A DNA stretch of 42,899 nt from GCA-002841655 sp964446775 (GCA_964446775.1 CAYURA010000003.1:1-42899); one strand, 5' to 3'; counted from the stretch's first letter, positions 7,969 through 17,088 are shown. The notes: generated by a model from the letters alone, not told the origin. Made by a program: numbers and translations.

Positions 7969-7996
7969 AAAAAGCACGGAATTAATCGTGCTTTTT
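7969..7996. terminator. Bidirectional terminator atpC/uppP
   Basis: AAAAAGCACG (7969-7978), loop GAATTAAT, CGTGCTTTTT (7987-7996): a perfect 10-bp stem with A and T tracts on either side. It can end both the atp operon and the converging uppP transcript. Confidence 0.85.
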
Positions 7997-8012
7997 GCTA
8001 TTCTTATTTTAT

Positions 8013-8825
8013 TTATAGAGCTAATACAGCTAAAATAATTAAGCCAATAATAATACGATACCAGCCAAAGATTTGGAAGTCATTATTTTTAATATATTTT
8101 AGAAAAAAACGGATACCGATAATAGCAGTAGCAAAAGAAATAATGATGCCAATAATCCAAACTGAGATAATTGATCCATCTAAAAGAGGAGGGCTTTTAT
8201 AAAGATCAAGTGCTGTAGCAGCTGCCATTGTTGGCAATGCTAAGAGGAAAGAGAATTCGACTATACTTTTTCTTGATATCCCTAATGATAGTCCGCCCAT
8301 AATTGTGGCAGCAGAACGCGAAACACCAGGCACCACAGCTAGGCTTTGAAAGAGTCCAATATACACGGCTTTTCTATAACTTATATCCTCTAATTCTAGT
8401 TTACTTTCTTCATTTTTTGGTTTAATCTTATGTTTAATTTTAAAATACTTTTCTAAGAGAATAATGATAATTCCACCAAATAGCAAAGCTAAAGAGATGG
8501 TTAGTAGGCTCTCAAGGAGGAAGTTTTTAATAAATCTATATAAGGTTAGTCCAATGATTGCAGTTGGGATAAAAGCGGCGGCTATTTTTAAAATAAGTTC
8601 TGGTTTCTGCCAGATAGTTTTAGCGTATAATACCGCTACTGACAGGATAGCGCCTAGTTGAATAGAAATTAAAAAACTACTTAAAAATTCACTAGAAACG
8701 ATTCTAAGTATTTTAGTAGTGATAATTAAATGGGCGGTTGAAGATATTGGTAAAAATTCAGAAATACCTTCTACCAGCCCTAAAATAATAGCTTGAATGA
8801 TAGTCATAGTTACTTCTTTATTCAT
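8013..8825 (-). CDS. uppP: Undecaprenyl-diphosphatase (BacA/UppP family)
   Basis: A 270-aa polytopic membrane enzyme that dephosphorylates undecaprenyl diphosphate, recycling the lipid carrier for cell-wall and glycan synthesis. Both family motifs are present: 'GLVEGISEFLPISSTAHLI' near the N-terminus (E/QGxxEFLPISSxxHL; Ala where many have Gly) and 'PGVSRSAATIMGGL' in the second half with the catalytic region PGxSRS. About eight membrane segments are seen. The start could be the Met at codon 7 (8807), which matches the family N-terminus MTxxQAIILG better. The gene converges with atpC and diverges from groES. It works with murA and mltG found elsewhere in the window. Confidence 0.95.
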   Translation of the reverse strand: MNKEVTMTIIQAIILGLVEGISEFLPISSTAHLIITTKILRIVSSEFLSSFLISIQLGAILSVAVLYAKTIWQKPELILKIAAAFIPTAIIGLTLYRFIKNFLLESLLTISLALLFGGIIIILLEKYFKIKHKIKPKNEESKLELEDISYRKAVYIGLFQSLAVVPGVSRSAATIMGGLSLGISRKSIVEFSFLLALPTMAAATALDLYKSPPLLDGSIISVWIIGIIISFATAIIGIRFFLKYIKNNDFQIFGWYRIIIGLIILAVLAL

Positions 8826-8870
8826 ACATTCTACTATATTTTCCTAAAAAAGCCAATTAATGCAAAGGTC

Positions 8871-8899
8871 TTGACACGAATTTATAAAAGCTTTACAAT
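8871..8899 (+). promoter_or_regulatory. groES-groEL promoter
   Basis: A perfect TTGACA (8871-8876), 17-nt spacer, TACAAT (8894-8899). The transcription start is expected near 8906, just upstream of or inside the CIRCE operator, leaving a 5' leader of about 130 nt before groES. Confidence 0.85.
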
Positions 8900-8909
8900 A
8901 TCTTTATAC

Positions 8910-8936
8910 TTAGCACTCTGATAGCTAGAGTGCTAA
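8910..8936 (+). promoter_or_regulatory. CIRCE operator (HrcA binding site)
   Basis: TTAGCACTC (8910-8918), nine-base spacer, GAGTGCTAA (8928-8936): an exact match to the classical CIRCE inverted repeat. It lies right after the -10 box of the groESL promoter. HrcA bound here represses the chaperonin operon until heat or misfolded protein removes it. hrcA itself is not in this window. Confidence 0.95.
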
Positions 8937-9038
8937 AGATACATTTTAATTATATTAATAATATTAGCCTAAAATAGTTTTCTAAAATATATTATTTATT
9001 GCTCATATATTTTTTAAACTAATTTAGGAAGTAAAACT

Positions 9039-9332
9039 ATGAAATTAAAACCATTATCTAATAATCTAATTGTTCGAGCCGCTCTTCAGGAAGAAGTAAC
9101 TAAAAGCGGCATCGTTCTACCAGCTAGTGCTGAGCAAGACAAACCAGAGAAAGGTGAGGTTGTTGCTGTTGGTCCTGGTAAGCTAAATGATGAGGGTAAG
9201 CTGATTACGATGAGTGTGAAGGTTGGCGATAAAATTGTTTTTAAAAAATATTCCCCTGATGAAATAAAGATTGATGATAAAGAATATTTGATTTTGAGTG
9301 AAAATGATGTAGTGGCGATTATTGAAGAGTAA
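9039..9332 (+). CDS. groES: Co-chaperonin GroES
   Basis: A 97-aa single-domain lid of the chaperonin. It begins 'MKLKPLSNNLIVRAALQEEVTKSGIVLPASA'-like (shown in part), containing the mobile loop region 'KSGIVLPASA' that docks on GroEL. It ends with 'ILSENDVVAIIE', as in the family. This is one of the few genes here with a recognisable ribosome-binding site (AGGAAG about 8 nt before the ATG). It is the first gene of the HrcA/CIRCE-controlled operon. Confidence 0.97.
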   Translation: MKLKPLSNNLIVRAALQEEVTKSGIVLPASAEQDKPEKGEVVAVGPGKLNDEGKLITMSVKVGDKIVFKKYSPDEIKIDDKEYLILSENDVVAIIEE

Positions 9333-9395
9333 CTAATTAAACTCTTTTATTAATAAAAAAATTATACTTAATTTAATTCATAATATAAAAAACAT

Positions 9396-11054
9396 ATGGC
9401 TAAAGAAATTATTTTTGATGAAAAAGCTCGTTTAGCATTAAAACGGGGTGTTGATAAATTAAACAATGCGGTTAAGGTAACCCTTGGTCCTAAGGGTAGA
9501 AATGTAGTGATTGGCAAGAGTTATGGGTCGCCAATTGTTACCAAAGATGGCGTTACAGTTGCTAAGGAGATTGAATTAGAAGACGGATTTGAGAATATTG
9601 GTGCTAGCATGGTTAAAGAGGTGGCCTCTAAAACGAATGACATTGCTGGTGACGGCACCACGACAGCTACTGTTTTAGCTCAAGCTATTATCCATAATGG
9701 ATTAAAACTTGTGGCTGCTGGTGTCAATCCAATTGATATTAGAAAAGGGATTGAAACTAGTGTTCAAAAAATTGTGGATAATTTAAAGAAAATGAGCAAA
9801 AGTATTAGCACAAAAGAAGAAATTGCTCAGGTAGGATCTATTTCTGCTAATGACAAAGAGATTGGCCAAATTATAGCTGAAGCAATGGAAAGTGTTGGCA
9901 AAGAAGGGGTAATTAGTGTCGAAGAAGGACAATCGTTTGGCATTGAAAAAGAGGTAGTTGAAGGAATGCAATTTGATAAAGGTTATCTTTCACCATATAT
10001 GATTAGCAATGCTGATAATATGACTGCGGAGATGACTGATCCTTATATCCTTTTAACTGATAAAAAGATTAGTGCTCTACAAGATATTTTGCCATTACTG
10101 GAAAAGATTGCCCAGTCTGGCAAAAAGGACTTAGTTATAATTGCTGAAGATATTGACGGTGAAGCTTTGGCAACTTTTGTAGTTAATAAATTAAGGGGCA
10201 CTTTTAATGTTTTGGGTGTTAAAGCTCCTGGCTTTGGCGATAGCCGTAAAGCAATCTTAGAAGACATTGCTATTTTAACTGGTGCCAGAGTTATTTCTGA
10301 AGAAGTGGGTTTAAAATTAGATAAAGCGGAAATTGAAGATTTAGGTAAGGCCAGGAGAGTAGTCGCTTCTAAGGAAAATACGACTATTATTGATGGAGCA
10401 ACTGATAAAAAAATGCTTGAAGCCAGAATTACGCAAATTCGTAAAGAAAAAGATCTAAGTGACTCTGATTTCGACAAAGAGAAACTACAAGAGCGATTAG
10501 CTAAATTATCTGGAGGAGTAGCGGTAATTAAAGTAGGCGCTGCTACTGAGACTGAGATGAAAGAAAAGAAATACCGAATCGAGGACGCCTTAAATGCTAC
10601 TAAAGCAGCCGTTGAAGAAGGAGTTGTGGCTGGAGGTGGCTTAGCCTTAGCTGTTGCTTGTTATGGTAAAGATTTTGCTTTATTTGAAGAACAATTAAAA
10701 GATAATTCTAAATTATCAGTTGGTGAAAGAATTATTAATCAATCTATTTTAGAACCGATTAGACAGATTGCTAACAATGCCGGGGTCGATGGATCCTTAA
10801 TTTTACAACGGATTATTGAGGATAATAAGAACTCTAAGGAAATAAAGGGATATAACGCCGCTAATGGTGAGTTTGTGGAAATGGTTAAAGAGGGAATTGT
10901 TGACCCAACTAAGGTAGTTCGATCAGCCCTAGAGAATGCTGCTTCTGCTGCTATGATGTTCCTTACTACTGAAGCAGTTATTGTTGATTTGCCAGAGGAA
11001 AAGAATTCTGGACATAATCATGCTGGAGGAATGGACATGGCGGGAATGATGTAA
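9396..11054 (+). CDS. groEL: Chaperonin GroEL (Hsp60)
   Basis: A 552-aa ATP-dependent folding chamber subunit. Signatures: 'VTLGPKGRNVVIGKSYGSP' near residue 30, 'GDGTTTATVLAQAI' near residue 88 (nucleotide binding), and the family pattern AAVEEGVVAGGGLAL near residue 405. The flexible C-terminal tail 'GHNHAGGMDMAGMM' has His residues mixed with GGM-like repeats. Length is normal (about 540-550 aa). It is separated from groES by 63 AT-rich bases with no promoter of note. A perfect stem terminator follows. Confidence 0.98.
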   Translation: MAKEIIFDEKARLALKRGVDKLNNAVKVTLGPKGRNVVIGKSYGSPIVTKDGVTVAKEIELEDGFENIGASMVKEVASKTNDIAGDGTTTATVLAQAIIHNGLKLVAAGVNPIDIRKGIETSVQKIVDNLKKMSKSISTKEEIAQVGSISANDKEIGQIIAEAMESVGKEGVISVEEGQSFGIEKEVVEGMQFDKGYLSPYMISNADNMTAEMTDPYILLTDKKISALQDILPLLEKIAQSGKKDLVIIAEDIDGEALATFVVNKLRGTFNVLGVKAPGFGDSRKAILEDIAILTGARVISEEVGLKLDKAEIEDLGKARRVVASKENTTIIDGATDKKMLEARITQIRKEKDLSDSDFDKEKLQERLAKLSGGVAVIKVGAATETEMKEKKYRIEDALNATKAAVEEGVVAGGGLALAVACYGKDFALFEEQLKDNSKLSVGERIINQSILEPIRQIANNAGVDGSLILQRIIEDNKNSKEIKGYNAANGEFVEMVKEGIVDPTKVVRSALENAASAAMMFLTTEAVIVDLPEEKNSGHNHAGGMDMAGMM

Positions 11055-11078
11055 ATGATAATTTAATGTAGATAATAT

Positions 11079-11119
11079 AAAGACCAGTTATTTAATAACT
11101 GGTCTTTATTGTTTTTTTT
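11079..11119 (+). terminator. Terminator of groESL
   Basis: AAAGACCAGTTATT (11079-11092) is the exact reverse complement of AATAACTGGTCTTT (11094-11107), followed by ATTG and a run of seven T residues. Confidence 0.85.
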
Positions 11120-11126
11120 ATTATCA

Positions 11127-11155
11127 TTGGCTATTAGCTTTAATTTTGTTATAAT
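11127..11155 (+). promoter_or_regulatory. Promoter for the nucleotidyltransferase-mltG-DUF3160 unit
   Basis: TTGGCT (11127-11132), 17-nt spacer, perfect TATAAT (11150-11155). It lies just after the groEL terminator and 25 nt before the first start codon. Confidence 0.6.
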
Positions 11156-11180
11156 TATTATAGAATTTAATCTATAATTT

Positions 11181-11681
11181 ATGAATAAGATTAAAAAAAT
11201 TGAAAGAAATAAAAAATCTACTAAAGCTGGAAATAATTTAGTTGTGGCTGTTTCTGGCTATTTTAATCCTCTTCATGTTGGCCATTTAGTGATGATTTCC
11301 AAAGCTAAAAAGTTAGGCTCCAAGCTAATCGTTATTATTAACAATGATCACCAGGTTAAATTAAAGGGTAGTATTCCATTTATGAGTTTAGCTGATAGGG
11401 CTAAAATTATAAAAGCTTTAAGAGATGTAGATGAGGTTTTTGTCTCTATTGATTTAGATACAAGTGTTTGTAGATCATTAGCAAAAGTTAAGCCTGACAT
11501 TTTTGCTAACGGAGGTGATAGAAAAAGTGTTGGCGATGTTCCTGAATATGATATTTGTCAAAAATATGGTATTACAATGATTGATGGTTTGGGCAAAAAA
11601 ACTAGGGCCAGTTCTCTTTTGATTGCTCGTGCAGCTGCTAAGAAGAAAAAACAGCAGCAACAACAATTACAAAATAAGTAA
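11181..11681 (+). CDS. Cytidylyltransferase-family nucleotidyltransferase
   Basis: A 166-aa HIGH-type nucleotidyltransferase. 'VSGYFNPLHVGHLVMISKAKKLG' contains the GxFNPxHxGH ATP/CTP-binding signature. 'ADRAKIIKALRDVDEVFVS' and 'KPDIFANGGDR' match the glycerol-3-phosphate cytidylyltransferase / heptose-1-phosphate adenylyltransferase branch. The C-terminal 'KKTRASSLLIARA' resembles the ISSTxI motif region in altered form. These enzymes activate a phosphorylated polyol or sugar for envelope polymer synthesis; the substrate cannot be assigned. The tail ends in a Lys/Gln-rich stretch (about the last 15 residues), encoded by a CAG/CAA-rich tract. The stop overlaps an out-of-frame ATG, and mltG starts 8 nt later. 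Confidence 0.85.
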   Translation: MNKIKKIERNKKSTKAGNNLVVAVSGYFNPLHVGHLVMISKAKKLGSKLIVIINNDHQVKLKGSIPFMSLADRAKIIKALRDVDEVFVSIDLDTSVCRSLAKVKPDIFANGGDRKSVGDVPEYDICQKYGITMIDGLGKKTRASSLLIARAAAKKKKQQQQQLQNK

Positions 11682-11688
11682 TGAGTTT

Positions 11689-12603
11689 ATGCGTTCTGCT
11701 TTTAAATATATTATAATTTTAATTTTAGCTGTTCTTATAGTTGTTATTTTTGCTGTTATATTTTCTAATAAGCGTTTCTTTGGTGATAACTCAATTATGT
11801 CTCGTTTATTAAATAAGCCAGCCCCAGAACCAGTGTTAATTTTACGACCAGAGAAGAGTGTTACCTTGCTTGAGGGATGGACAAATAAAGATATGGCTCA
11901 GTACTTTGAGAGGCAAGGGATTTGGCAAGCGGAAGAATTTTTAGAATTAGCAGGATTTCCTAAGGTAAATTATGATCAAGAAACTGAACTATCTAAGCCT
12001 TTAGATTATTCATCTAAGTTTGATTTTTTAAAAGATAAGCCTAAAAATACTGGCTTAGAAGGTTATTTATTCCCCGATACTTATCGTATTTTTGCTGACG
12101 AGGCTAAGCCAGAAGATTTAATTGAGAAAATGCTCAATAATTTTGATCATCAATTAACAGCGGAGATGAGGGCTGAGATTAAGAAACAAGGCAGAACAAT
12201 TTATGAGGTAGTAATTATGGCTTCCTTAGTTGAGAAAGAGGCACCGATTAACTATAAGACTGGTGATAATAAAGATGCTAAAATTATTGCTGGTATTTTT
12301 TGGGACAGAATAAAAAATGGTCAGGCATTGCAATCCTGTGCCAGTTTAGCCTATATTTTGGAAGTCAATAAGCCACAATATAGTACTGAAGATACTAAGA
12401 TAGATTCTCTGTATAATACTTATAAATATCTTAATCTTCCTCCTGGGCCAGTTAGTAATCCAGGCATCCTAGCTTTAGAAGCGACAATTTATCCTATTTA
12501 TACTGAATATAACTTTTTTTTAACACCAGCTAAGAGTAAAGATGTGGTTTATTCGGTTAGTTATCAGGAACATCTAAGAAATAAACTAAAATATTTACCA
12601 TAA
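11689..12603 (+). CDS. mltG: Endolytic peptidoglycan transglycosylase MltG (YceG-like)
   Basis: A 304-aa membrane-anchored lytic transglycosylase that cleaves nascent glycan strands. The chosen start is ATG 11689, giving 'MRSAFKYIIILILAVLIVV', a proper N-terminal membrane anchor. A longer frame from 11623 would lie inside the upstream gene. The catalytic Glu is in 'VIMASLVEKEA' near residue 178 of this start. 'GLEGYLFPDTYRI' and 'INSxYNTY...GLPPGPISNPG'-like text (here 'LYNTYKYLNLPPGPVSNPG') are diagnostic of the family. It is slightly shorter than E. coli MltG (340 aa). It probably shares a transcript with its neighbours. Confidence 0.95.
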   Translation: MRSAFKYIIILILAVLIVVIFAVIFSNKRFFGDNSIMSRLLNKPAPEPVLILRPEKSVTLLEGWTNKDMAQYFERQGIWQAEEFLELAGFPKVNYDQETELSKPLDYSSKFDFLKDKPKNTGLEGYLFPDTYRIFADEAKPEDLIEKMLNNFDHQLTAEMRAEIKKQGRTIYEVVIMASLVEKEAPINYKTGDNKDAKIIAGIFWDRIKNGQALQSCASLAYILEVNKPQYSTEDTKIDSLYNTYKYLNLPPGPVSNPGILALEATIYPIYTEYNFFLTPAKSKDVVYSVSYQEHLRNKLKYLP

Positions 12604-12606
12604 TTT

Positions 12607-14973
12607 ATGTTTGACGATCAAAATAATCCTTCAACCAAAAAAAATACAGATTTTATTAATCCAGCTGGTCCATATGATTATGATGCAGTTGCTAAAAATA
12701 AAAAAAAGAAGATAATTATAATAATCACTTTTTTTATCTTAGGAATTTTAGCGATTGGCTTTTTGTTTTGGTGGTTAAATCTTAATAAGCCTAGTGAATT
12801 GATAGAAATTGATAATAAACCAATTGAAGTGAATGAGGAGCCGAAAGGTCCAGGGGTATTTTTAGACCCTAATAAAGATTCAGATTATGTAGATAATAAT
12901 ATAGACGATAAAAATATTTTAGAATATTTAGCCTTTGGTGATTTTTATAAGTTTACTGAAGCAAGTTTTCAGGATGTTAATTATAAAGGATATAAGCTAC
13001 CAATAAATGTTAAACTGGATGTTAGCAATTATTATGAGTTGTCTAGAAAAATAGATTTAGACAATTATATTGGTGACTTAAATAATAAGGGATTTGCGAT
13101 TATTAATAATCCTTGGATAAGTGAAGGTAATGATTTTTATTCTTTGACTAATGCAATTGATAAGAGGAATTTACCTCTTTTTCTTAGTATCGATTTAATT
13201 TCATATTATTATCAGAACATTTTGAAAACTTCTTATAAAGAAATCGAGGAAAATGTTTTTTATGACAGTTTATGGAATATTAGTAAGGAGCTATATGATA
13301 GGTCTCGTTTGCGTTATGAGGCTCATGTTGCTAAATTAGGGAACATTAATGACCCTGTTTTAGAAGCTGAACGTTTAGCAACGGCCTATTTTGCTATATC
13401 ATTAGAGCTATTAAAACCTAATGAGAATCAAATAATGACTAAGAGTCATTTTTCAGCGGGTATTTTTGATGAGGGGAATAGAGATAAATATAGCTTTGAA
13501 GTGCCGACCTATCTTAATGATGATGTTTTACAAGAACTGGCTTTAATTTATAAAGCCCGTGGTAAGCAAAAATCTCCAGTATTGCTATATGATCGGGATT
13601 ATAGTAATTTTATAGTCCCTGCTGAGTATCGTAATAATGCACGTTTGTACAACTTTTATTTAGCTGCTGCATGGCTTAATTCTACTTTTCCCTTAAATTA
13701 TCGCAGTGCTGATTGCCCTGATTGTTTATTAGATCAAGATGATTGGCGCATTAATTTTATTGCTTCTATTTTTATTGCTGATGATTTTTCTATTTCTCAA
13801 GAGATTAAGAATGAATGGGCCCGAGTATATAAGATATTGTCATTTTTTAAAGGTCTGAGAGATTCTTGGAATTACATTGATTATCATGATTCTTTTGTCG
13901 AACTATTTGGTGCTGAAGCTAATATAAATGAACTATTTGCTGAAGATAATATAGAATCAGAAAATAATCTTAAAAATCTACGTTCTAATTTATTAGGAAG
14001 ACAGTTATTAGCTAGCCAAGGTGCTTATGATTTGGATTCAGATCTTGGCCGTCGTTCTGCAGGGCTGCAATTTTTGGCTGATTTCTATTGGCCTAATGAA
14101 TTTATTCTATCTAGTCTTCGCTATCCAGTCGTTTCTAATTATAAAGGAGGGCAAAAGATGGCTGAGAATAATACTGCTTGTAATTTAAGGGGACAAACAA
14201 TGCGCTGTCAGGGCTCTTCCCAGGATATTTTAAAGCTGATTTATCCAGACTGGCAAAATGATTATTTTGCTGAAAATTCTAATTATTCGGGTTATTTAGA
14301 AGCTGTTAATAATTTAAGGCCAATTACAAATGAGGTGCTCAAAGTTAACTTAAATAAATATTGGTCATCAATGTATCTTTGGCAGAATGTATTATCTAAT
14401 TTTGAGAGAGAAATGCCAATTTATTTGCAAAGTGATGAATGGAAAAACATCTTTGTAGAGAGCGCTTTAGCTGCTTGGGTAGATATGCAATTACCAATCA
14501 GCACTTTAAATGTGCGAGAGAGGACTTCTATTGTCAATTCTTTGTCTACTGATGATTTTTTTGATAATATAACTTTTATGGAGCCGAACATAAGTTTTTT
14601 TGATCGGATTATTGCCCAAAATCGTATGATTATTGATATGCTTGAAGCTCTTAGAATTAAGTCTAACTCCGGTTCAGCTATAACTAAATTGAAAGATGCC
14701 GAAGAAAAATTATTTGAGTTACGCGAATTAGCACTTAAGCAATCTAGGGGCGAAGATTTTGATGTTCAAGATAACCAAGTTATACGTAATTTTGCAACTA
14801 TGTATGAATTAGTTCAAGCTGGTAGTAATTCTTTTTATTGGTATAATAGCAGTTTAGATGTGGCTGTAAAACAAGTTATTGCTGATCCTAAATTAATATT
14901 GATTGCTTATCCAGTTGGAGATAAAATAATGCTTTCTTTAGGACCTATTTATAATCATATAGAAACTAAATGA
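12607..14973 (+). CDS. Membrane-anchored DUF3160-type protein
   Basis: A 788-aa protein with a short cytoplasmic N-terminus, one membrane helix (about residues 35-56, after KKKK) and a very large extracytoplasmic domain. The region 'LPLFLSIDLISYYYQNILKTSYKEIEE' (shown in part as key text) and later Trp-rich helices resemble DUF3160, an uncharacterised family of exported, mostly helical proteins. I recognise the family only moderately well. 'DCPDCLLDQDD' and 'NTACNLRGQTMRCQG' supply possible disulfide cysteines, consistent with an exported location. It begins 3 nt after mltG, so a cell-envelope role is likely, but no activity can be stated. It ends with TGA, confirming the standard code. Confidence 0.75.
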   Translation: MFDDQNNPSTKKNTDFINPAGPYDYDAVAKNKKKKIIIIITFFILGILAIGFLFWWLNLNKPSELIEIDNKPIEVNEEPKGPGVFLDPNKDSDYVDNNIDDKNILEYLAFGDFYKFTEASFQDVNYKGYKLPINVKLDVSNYYELSRKIDLDNYIGDLNNKGFAIINNPWISEGNDFYSLTNAIDKRNLPLFLSIDLISYYYQNILKTSYKEIEENVFYDSLWNISKELYDRSRLRYEAHVAKLGNINDPVLEAERLATAYFAISLELLKPNENQIMTKSHFSAGIFDEGNRDKYSFEVPTYLNDDVLQELALIYKARGKQKSPVLLYDRDYSNFIVPAEYRNNARLYNFYLAAAWLNSTFPLNYRSADCPDCLLDQDDWRINFIASIFIADDFSISQEIKNEWARVYKILSFFKGLRDSWNYIDYHDSFVELFGAEANINELFAEDNIESENNLKNLRSNLLGRQLLASQGAYDLDSDLGRRSAGLQFLADFYWPNEFILSSLRYPVVSNYKGGQKMAENNTACNLRGQTMRCQGSSQDILKLIYPDWQNDYFAENSNYSGYLEAVNNLRPITNEVLKVNLNKYWSSMYLWQNVLSNFEREMPIYLQSDEWKNIFVESALAAWVDMQLPISTLNVRERTSIVNSLSTDDFFDNITFMEPNISFFDRIIAQNRMIIDMLEALRIKSNSGSAITKLKDAEEKLFELRELALKQSRGEDFDVQDNQVIRNFATMYELVQAGSNSFYWYNSSLDVAVKQVIADPKLILIAYPVGDKIMLSLGPIYNHIETK

Positions 14974-15026
14974 AAAGGAGGAATTAATAGTTTATCATTT
15001 GCGATTATATATAATAGTCAGTAAAT

Positions 15027-15052
15027 TACCTTATTTAAAATAAGGTTTTTTA
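15027..15052. terminator. Terminator between convergent genes
   Basis: ACCTTATTT (15028-15036) and AAATAAGGT (15038-15046) form a 9-bp stem followed by TTTTTATT. It ends the DUF3160 transcript and may also act on the converging minus-strand gene ending at 15101. Confidence 0.75.
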
Positions 15053-15100
15053 TTATAAATAAAACCATTTAGGATGCCAATATGAATAGATACTCTGATA

Positions 15101-17050
15101 TTATCTCTTATACTCAAATACATAGTTATCAGCTTGTCCAATTTTATACCAATTATTAGCACTCATTTTAGCTTCGGCAATTATTTTATCACTAGCCCAC
15201 CAATAACGATTGACGATAAGAAAGGCTCGATTAACGCCAGCATAATCTATAGCCTGGATTATCGTATCTCGGTCAGCTTTTTTATAAGACAGGTCAAGGA
15301 AATATTGATACAGTTTAGCTCCAGTTGGAATAGGGTAGAAATAAAATTCTTCATTATTTTTTTTAAAATAACGATTATGAAAGCCAAATTCTTTTAGGGC
15401 CATAGCACTTACTTGTTGATTAGCTAAAACAATATATTTTTCTCCATTAGCTATTCTTTCAGCTAATAAAACAGAGTCTAAATCGTTTTTGCTACTGGAA
15501 TAACCATGGCTATTATAAAGTGCGTCAAAGCGTGGATATGATCCATAAATTGAGACTAGCAGGAGTAAAGAAACACCTATCGTTAATATTATTTTTTGAC
15601 TCTTAGTTATTTTTTTTATTTTTTTATTGAAATAATAAAATAATTCCCAGAACAAGGGGAGAGAGATAATGAGAGCAACGCTTATTAAGCGCTTAATATA
15701 GGCATCCTGCTCATAAGAAATTAAAGAAGGGAACTTCATCATTGAGCTAATTAGATAAGCAAGGAGGACAATTAAAGAACTATAGCCCAGTAATTTAGCA
15801 TTAGTTCTATCTATCTTCCTATGGTTTAGCCAAATTTTCCTTTTTAATAAAATAATAAGTAGGCTTAGGCCAAATATTAGCCATGCTTGGTTGTAGATAA
15901 AGGTATAGCTAAGATTTAGAAGATAAGATGCTTGTTTGGGAAATTGGGGCCAACTTAGGTCTAAATTTAGTTGGCTGAAGTCAATAGGGCTAAAGGCAGT
16001 TATGGACCAAATAGCTATTATTAAGCAAGCTAAAAAGATAGCGCCACTTATCACTGGCTTTAAGATGATTTTAATAATATACGGTTTCTGTGGCCACCCA
16101 TGTAAGATTTTAAAACTCGCAATTAAAACTGCTGGTATCCCAGCTATTGGGTGAATAGCTAAACTTGCTAAAGCAGAAGCGATAATTAAAGTCTTTTTTG
16201 CATTTTTGTAAATAAAAATGATACTTGCTAAGAGGAAAAGATAGCTAAAATTTTGAGGTGTGCTAACTATGAAAGGACTAAATCCTAATAGTATTAGAAG
16301 TAAGCTTGCTGTCCAGGCACTTTTTATGTCTTTTCTTTTGGCCTGTAAATAATTTAATAAAAAAGGGATAAAGATGGCGGCACTGATTGCTAGTAGATAA
16401 GTATTGAGAAAATTAAGAGATAAACTAAAGATTCGGTAGAAAATTACGATTAAACTATACTGGCCTAGATAATAGGGTGTTTTAGGTAAAATAAAACCAG
16501 TTTTAATTATTTCTTCTAAACTAGCATAATGGATATGGGGGTCAAAACCATAACCTAATTTATAGACAATAGCAGCAATAGAAAATATTAAAAATAAGTA
16601 GAAACCAAAGAGAATTTGTTTATATATTTTTTTGCCAGAGGCCCTGAGACTAAGTAGTGTGAATATATTAACCCAAAAAAGTAGAATAAAGAAGATTAGT
16701 GGCAATACTGACCAGGGAGAGATGAGGGCTTGGTCACTACGATTATTAACTAGGCATAGTAGGGCGGCGATAATACTGCTTAAGCTGAGACTAATATAAA
16801 CCCAGAAAAGATTCAGTCTCTTTTTCTGAGATGAAATGTCAATTTTTATTTCTTTTAGTTTTTGCGGATATGGAAGTTTATGGCTTTTTAGTTTAAAAAA
16901 GTAAGTAATTATTAGGGCGGTGATGATTGTTAAGATAGTGCCAAAAATATTTAAAGCATAAACAACATAAATTATAGCTCCGCTAATTGAAAGAGAGCAA
17001 AAAAAAAGCCAAATATTTTCTAAATTTAAATAAAAAAGCCATTTTTTCAT
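15101..17050 (-). CDS. Multi-pass membrane protein, GT-C glycosyltransferase-like
   Basis: A 649-aa protein with roughly 13-15 hydrophobic segments. A loop contains 'GYGFDPHIHYASLEEIIKTG', which resembles the acidic/His catalytic loop after the first helices of GT-C enzymes (PMT/ArnT-like), though here it follows several extra N-terminal helices. 'TPYYLGQYSLIVIFYRIF' is also typical of such proteins. The final ~110 residues form a soluble domain ('EKYIVLANQQVSAMALKEFGF'). If it is a GT-C enzyme, it would move sugars from a lipid carrier onto envelope glycans or proteins outside the membrane. The exact family is unknown. It is divergent from a second GT-C-like gene at 17133, and a -10 box lies 8 nt before its ATG. 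Confidence 0.7.
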   Translation of the reverse strand: MKKWLFYLNLENIWLFFCSLSISGAIIYVVYALNIFGTILTIITALIITYFFKLKSHKLPYPQKLKEIKIDISSQKKRLNLFWVYISLSLSSIIAALLCLVNNRSDQALISPWSVLPLIFFILLFWVNIFTLLSLRASGKKIYKQILFGFYLFLIFSIAAIVYKLGYGFDPHIHYASLEEIIKTGFILPKTPYYLGQYSLIVIFYRIFSLSLNFLNTYLLAISAAIFIPFLLNYLQAKRKDIKSAWTASLLLILLGFSPFIVSTPQNFSYLFLLASIIFIYKNAKKTLIIASALASLAIHPIAGIPAVLIASFKILHGWPQKPYIIKIILKPVISGAIFLACLIIAIWSITAFSPIDFSQLNLDLSWPQFPKQASYLLNLSYTFIYNQAWLIFGLSLLIILLKRKIWLNHRKIDRTNAKLLGYSSLIVLLAYLISSMMKFPSLISYEQDAYIKRLISVALIISLPLFWELFYYFNKKIKKITKSQKIILTIGVSLLLLVSIYGSYPRFDALYNSHGYSSSKNDLDSVLLAERIANGEKYIVLANQQVSAMALKEFGFHNRYFKKNNEEFYFYPIPTGAKLYQYFLDLSYKKADRDTIIQAIDYAGVNRAFLIVNRYWWASDKIIAEAKMSANNWYKIGQADNYVFEYKR

Positions 17051-17058
17051 ATATACTT

Positions 17059-17088
17059 ATAATAGCATTTTCTTGCTTATTTGAGCAA
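17059..17088 (-). promoter_or_regulatory. Promoter with -10 adjacent to the start codon (GT-C-like gene)
   Basis: On the minus strand, TTGCTC (17088-17083), 18-nt spacer, TATTAT (17064-17059), then only 8 nt to the ATG at 17050. Transcription would start at or within a couple of bases of the initiation codon. Confidence 0.45.

Noticed and set aside
14974..14985. Strong Shine-Dalgarno-like AAAGGAGGAAT after the DUF3160 gene
   Set aside because: No ATG, GTG or TTG lies at suitable distance with a frame of useful length before the terminator at 15027.
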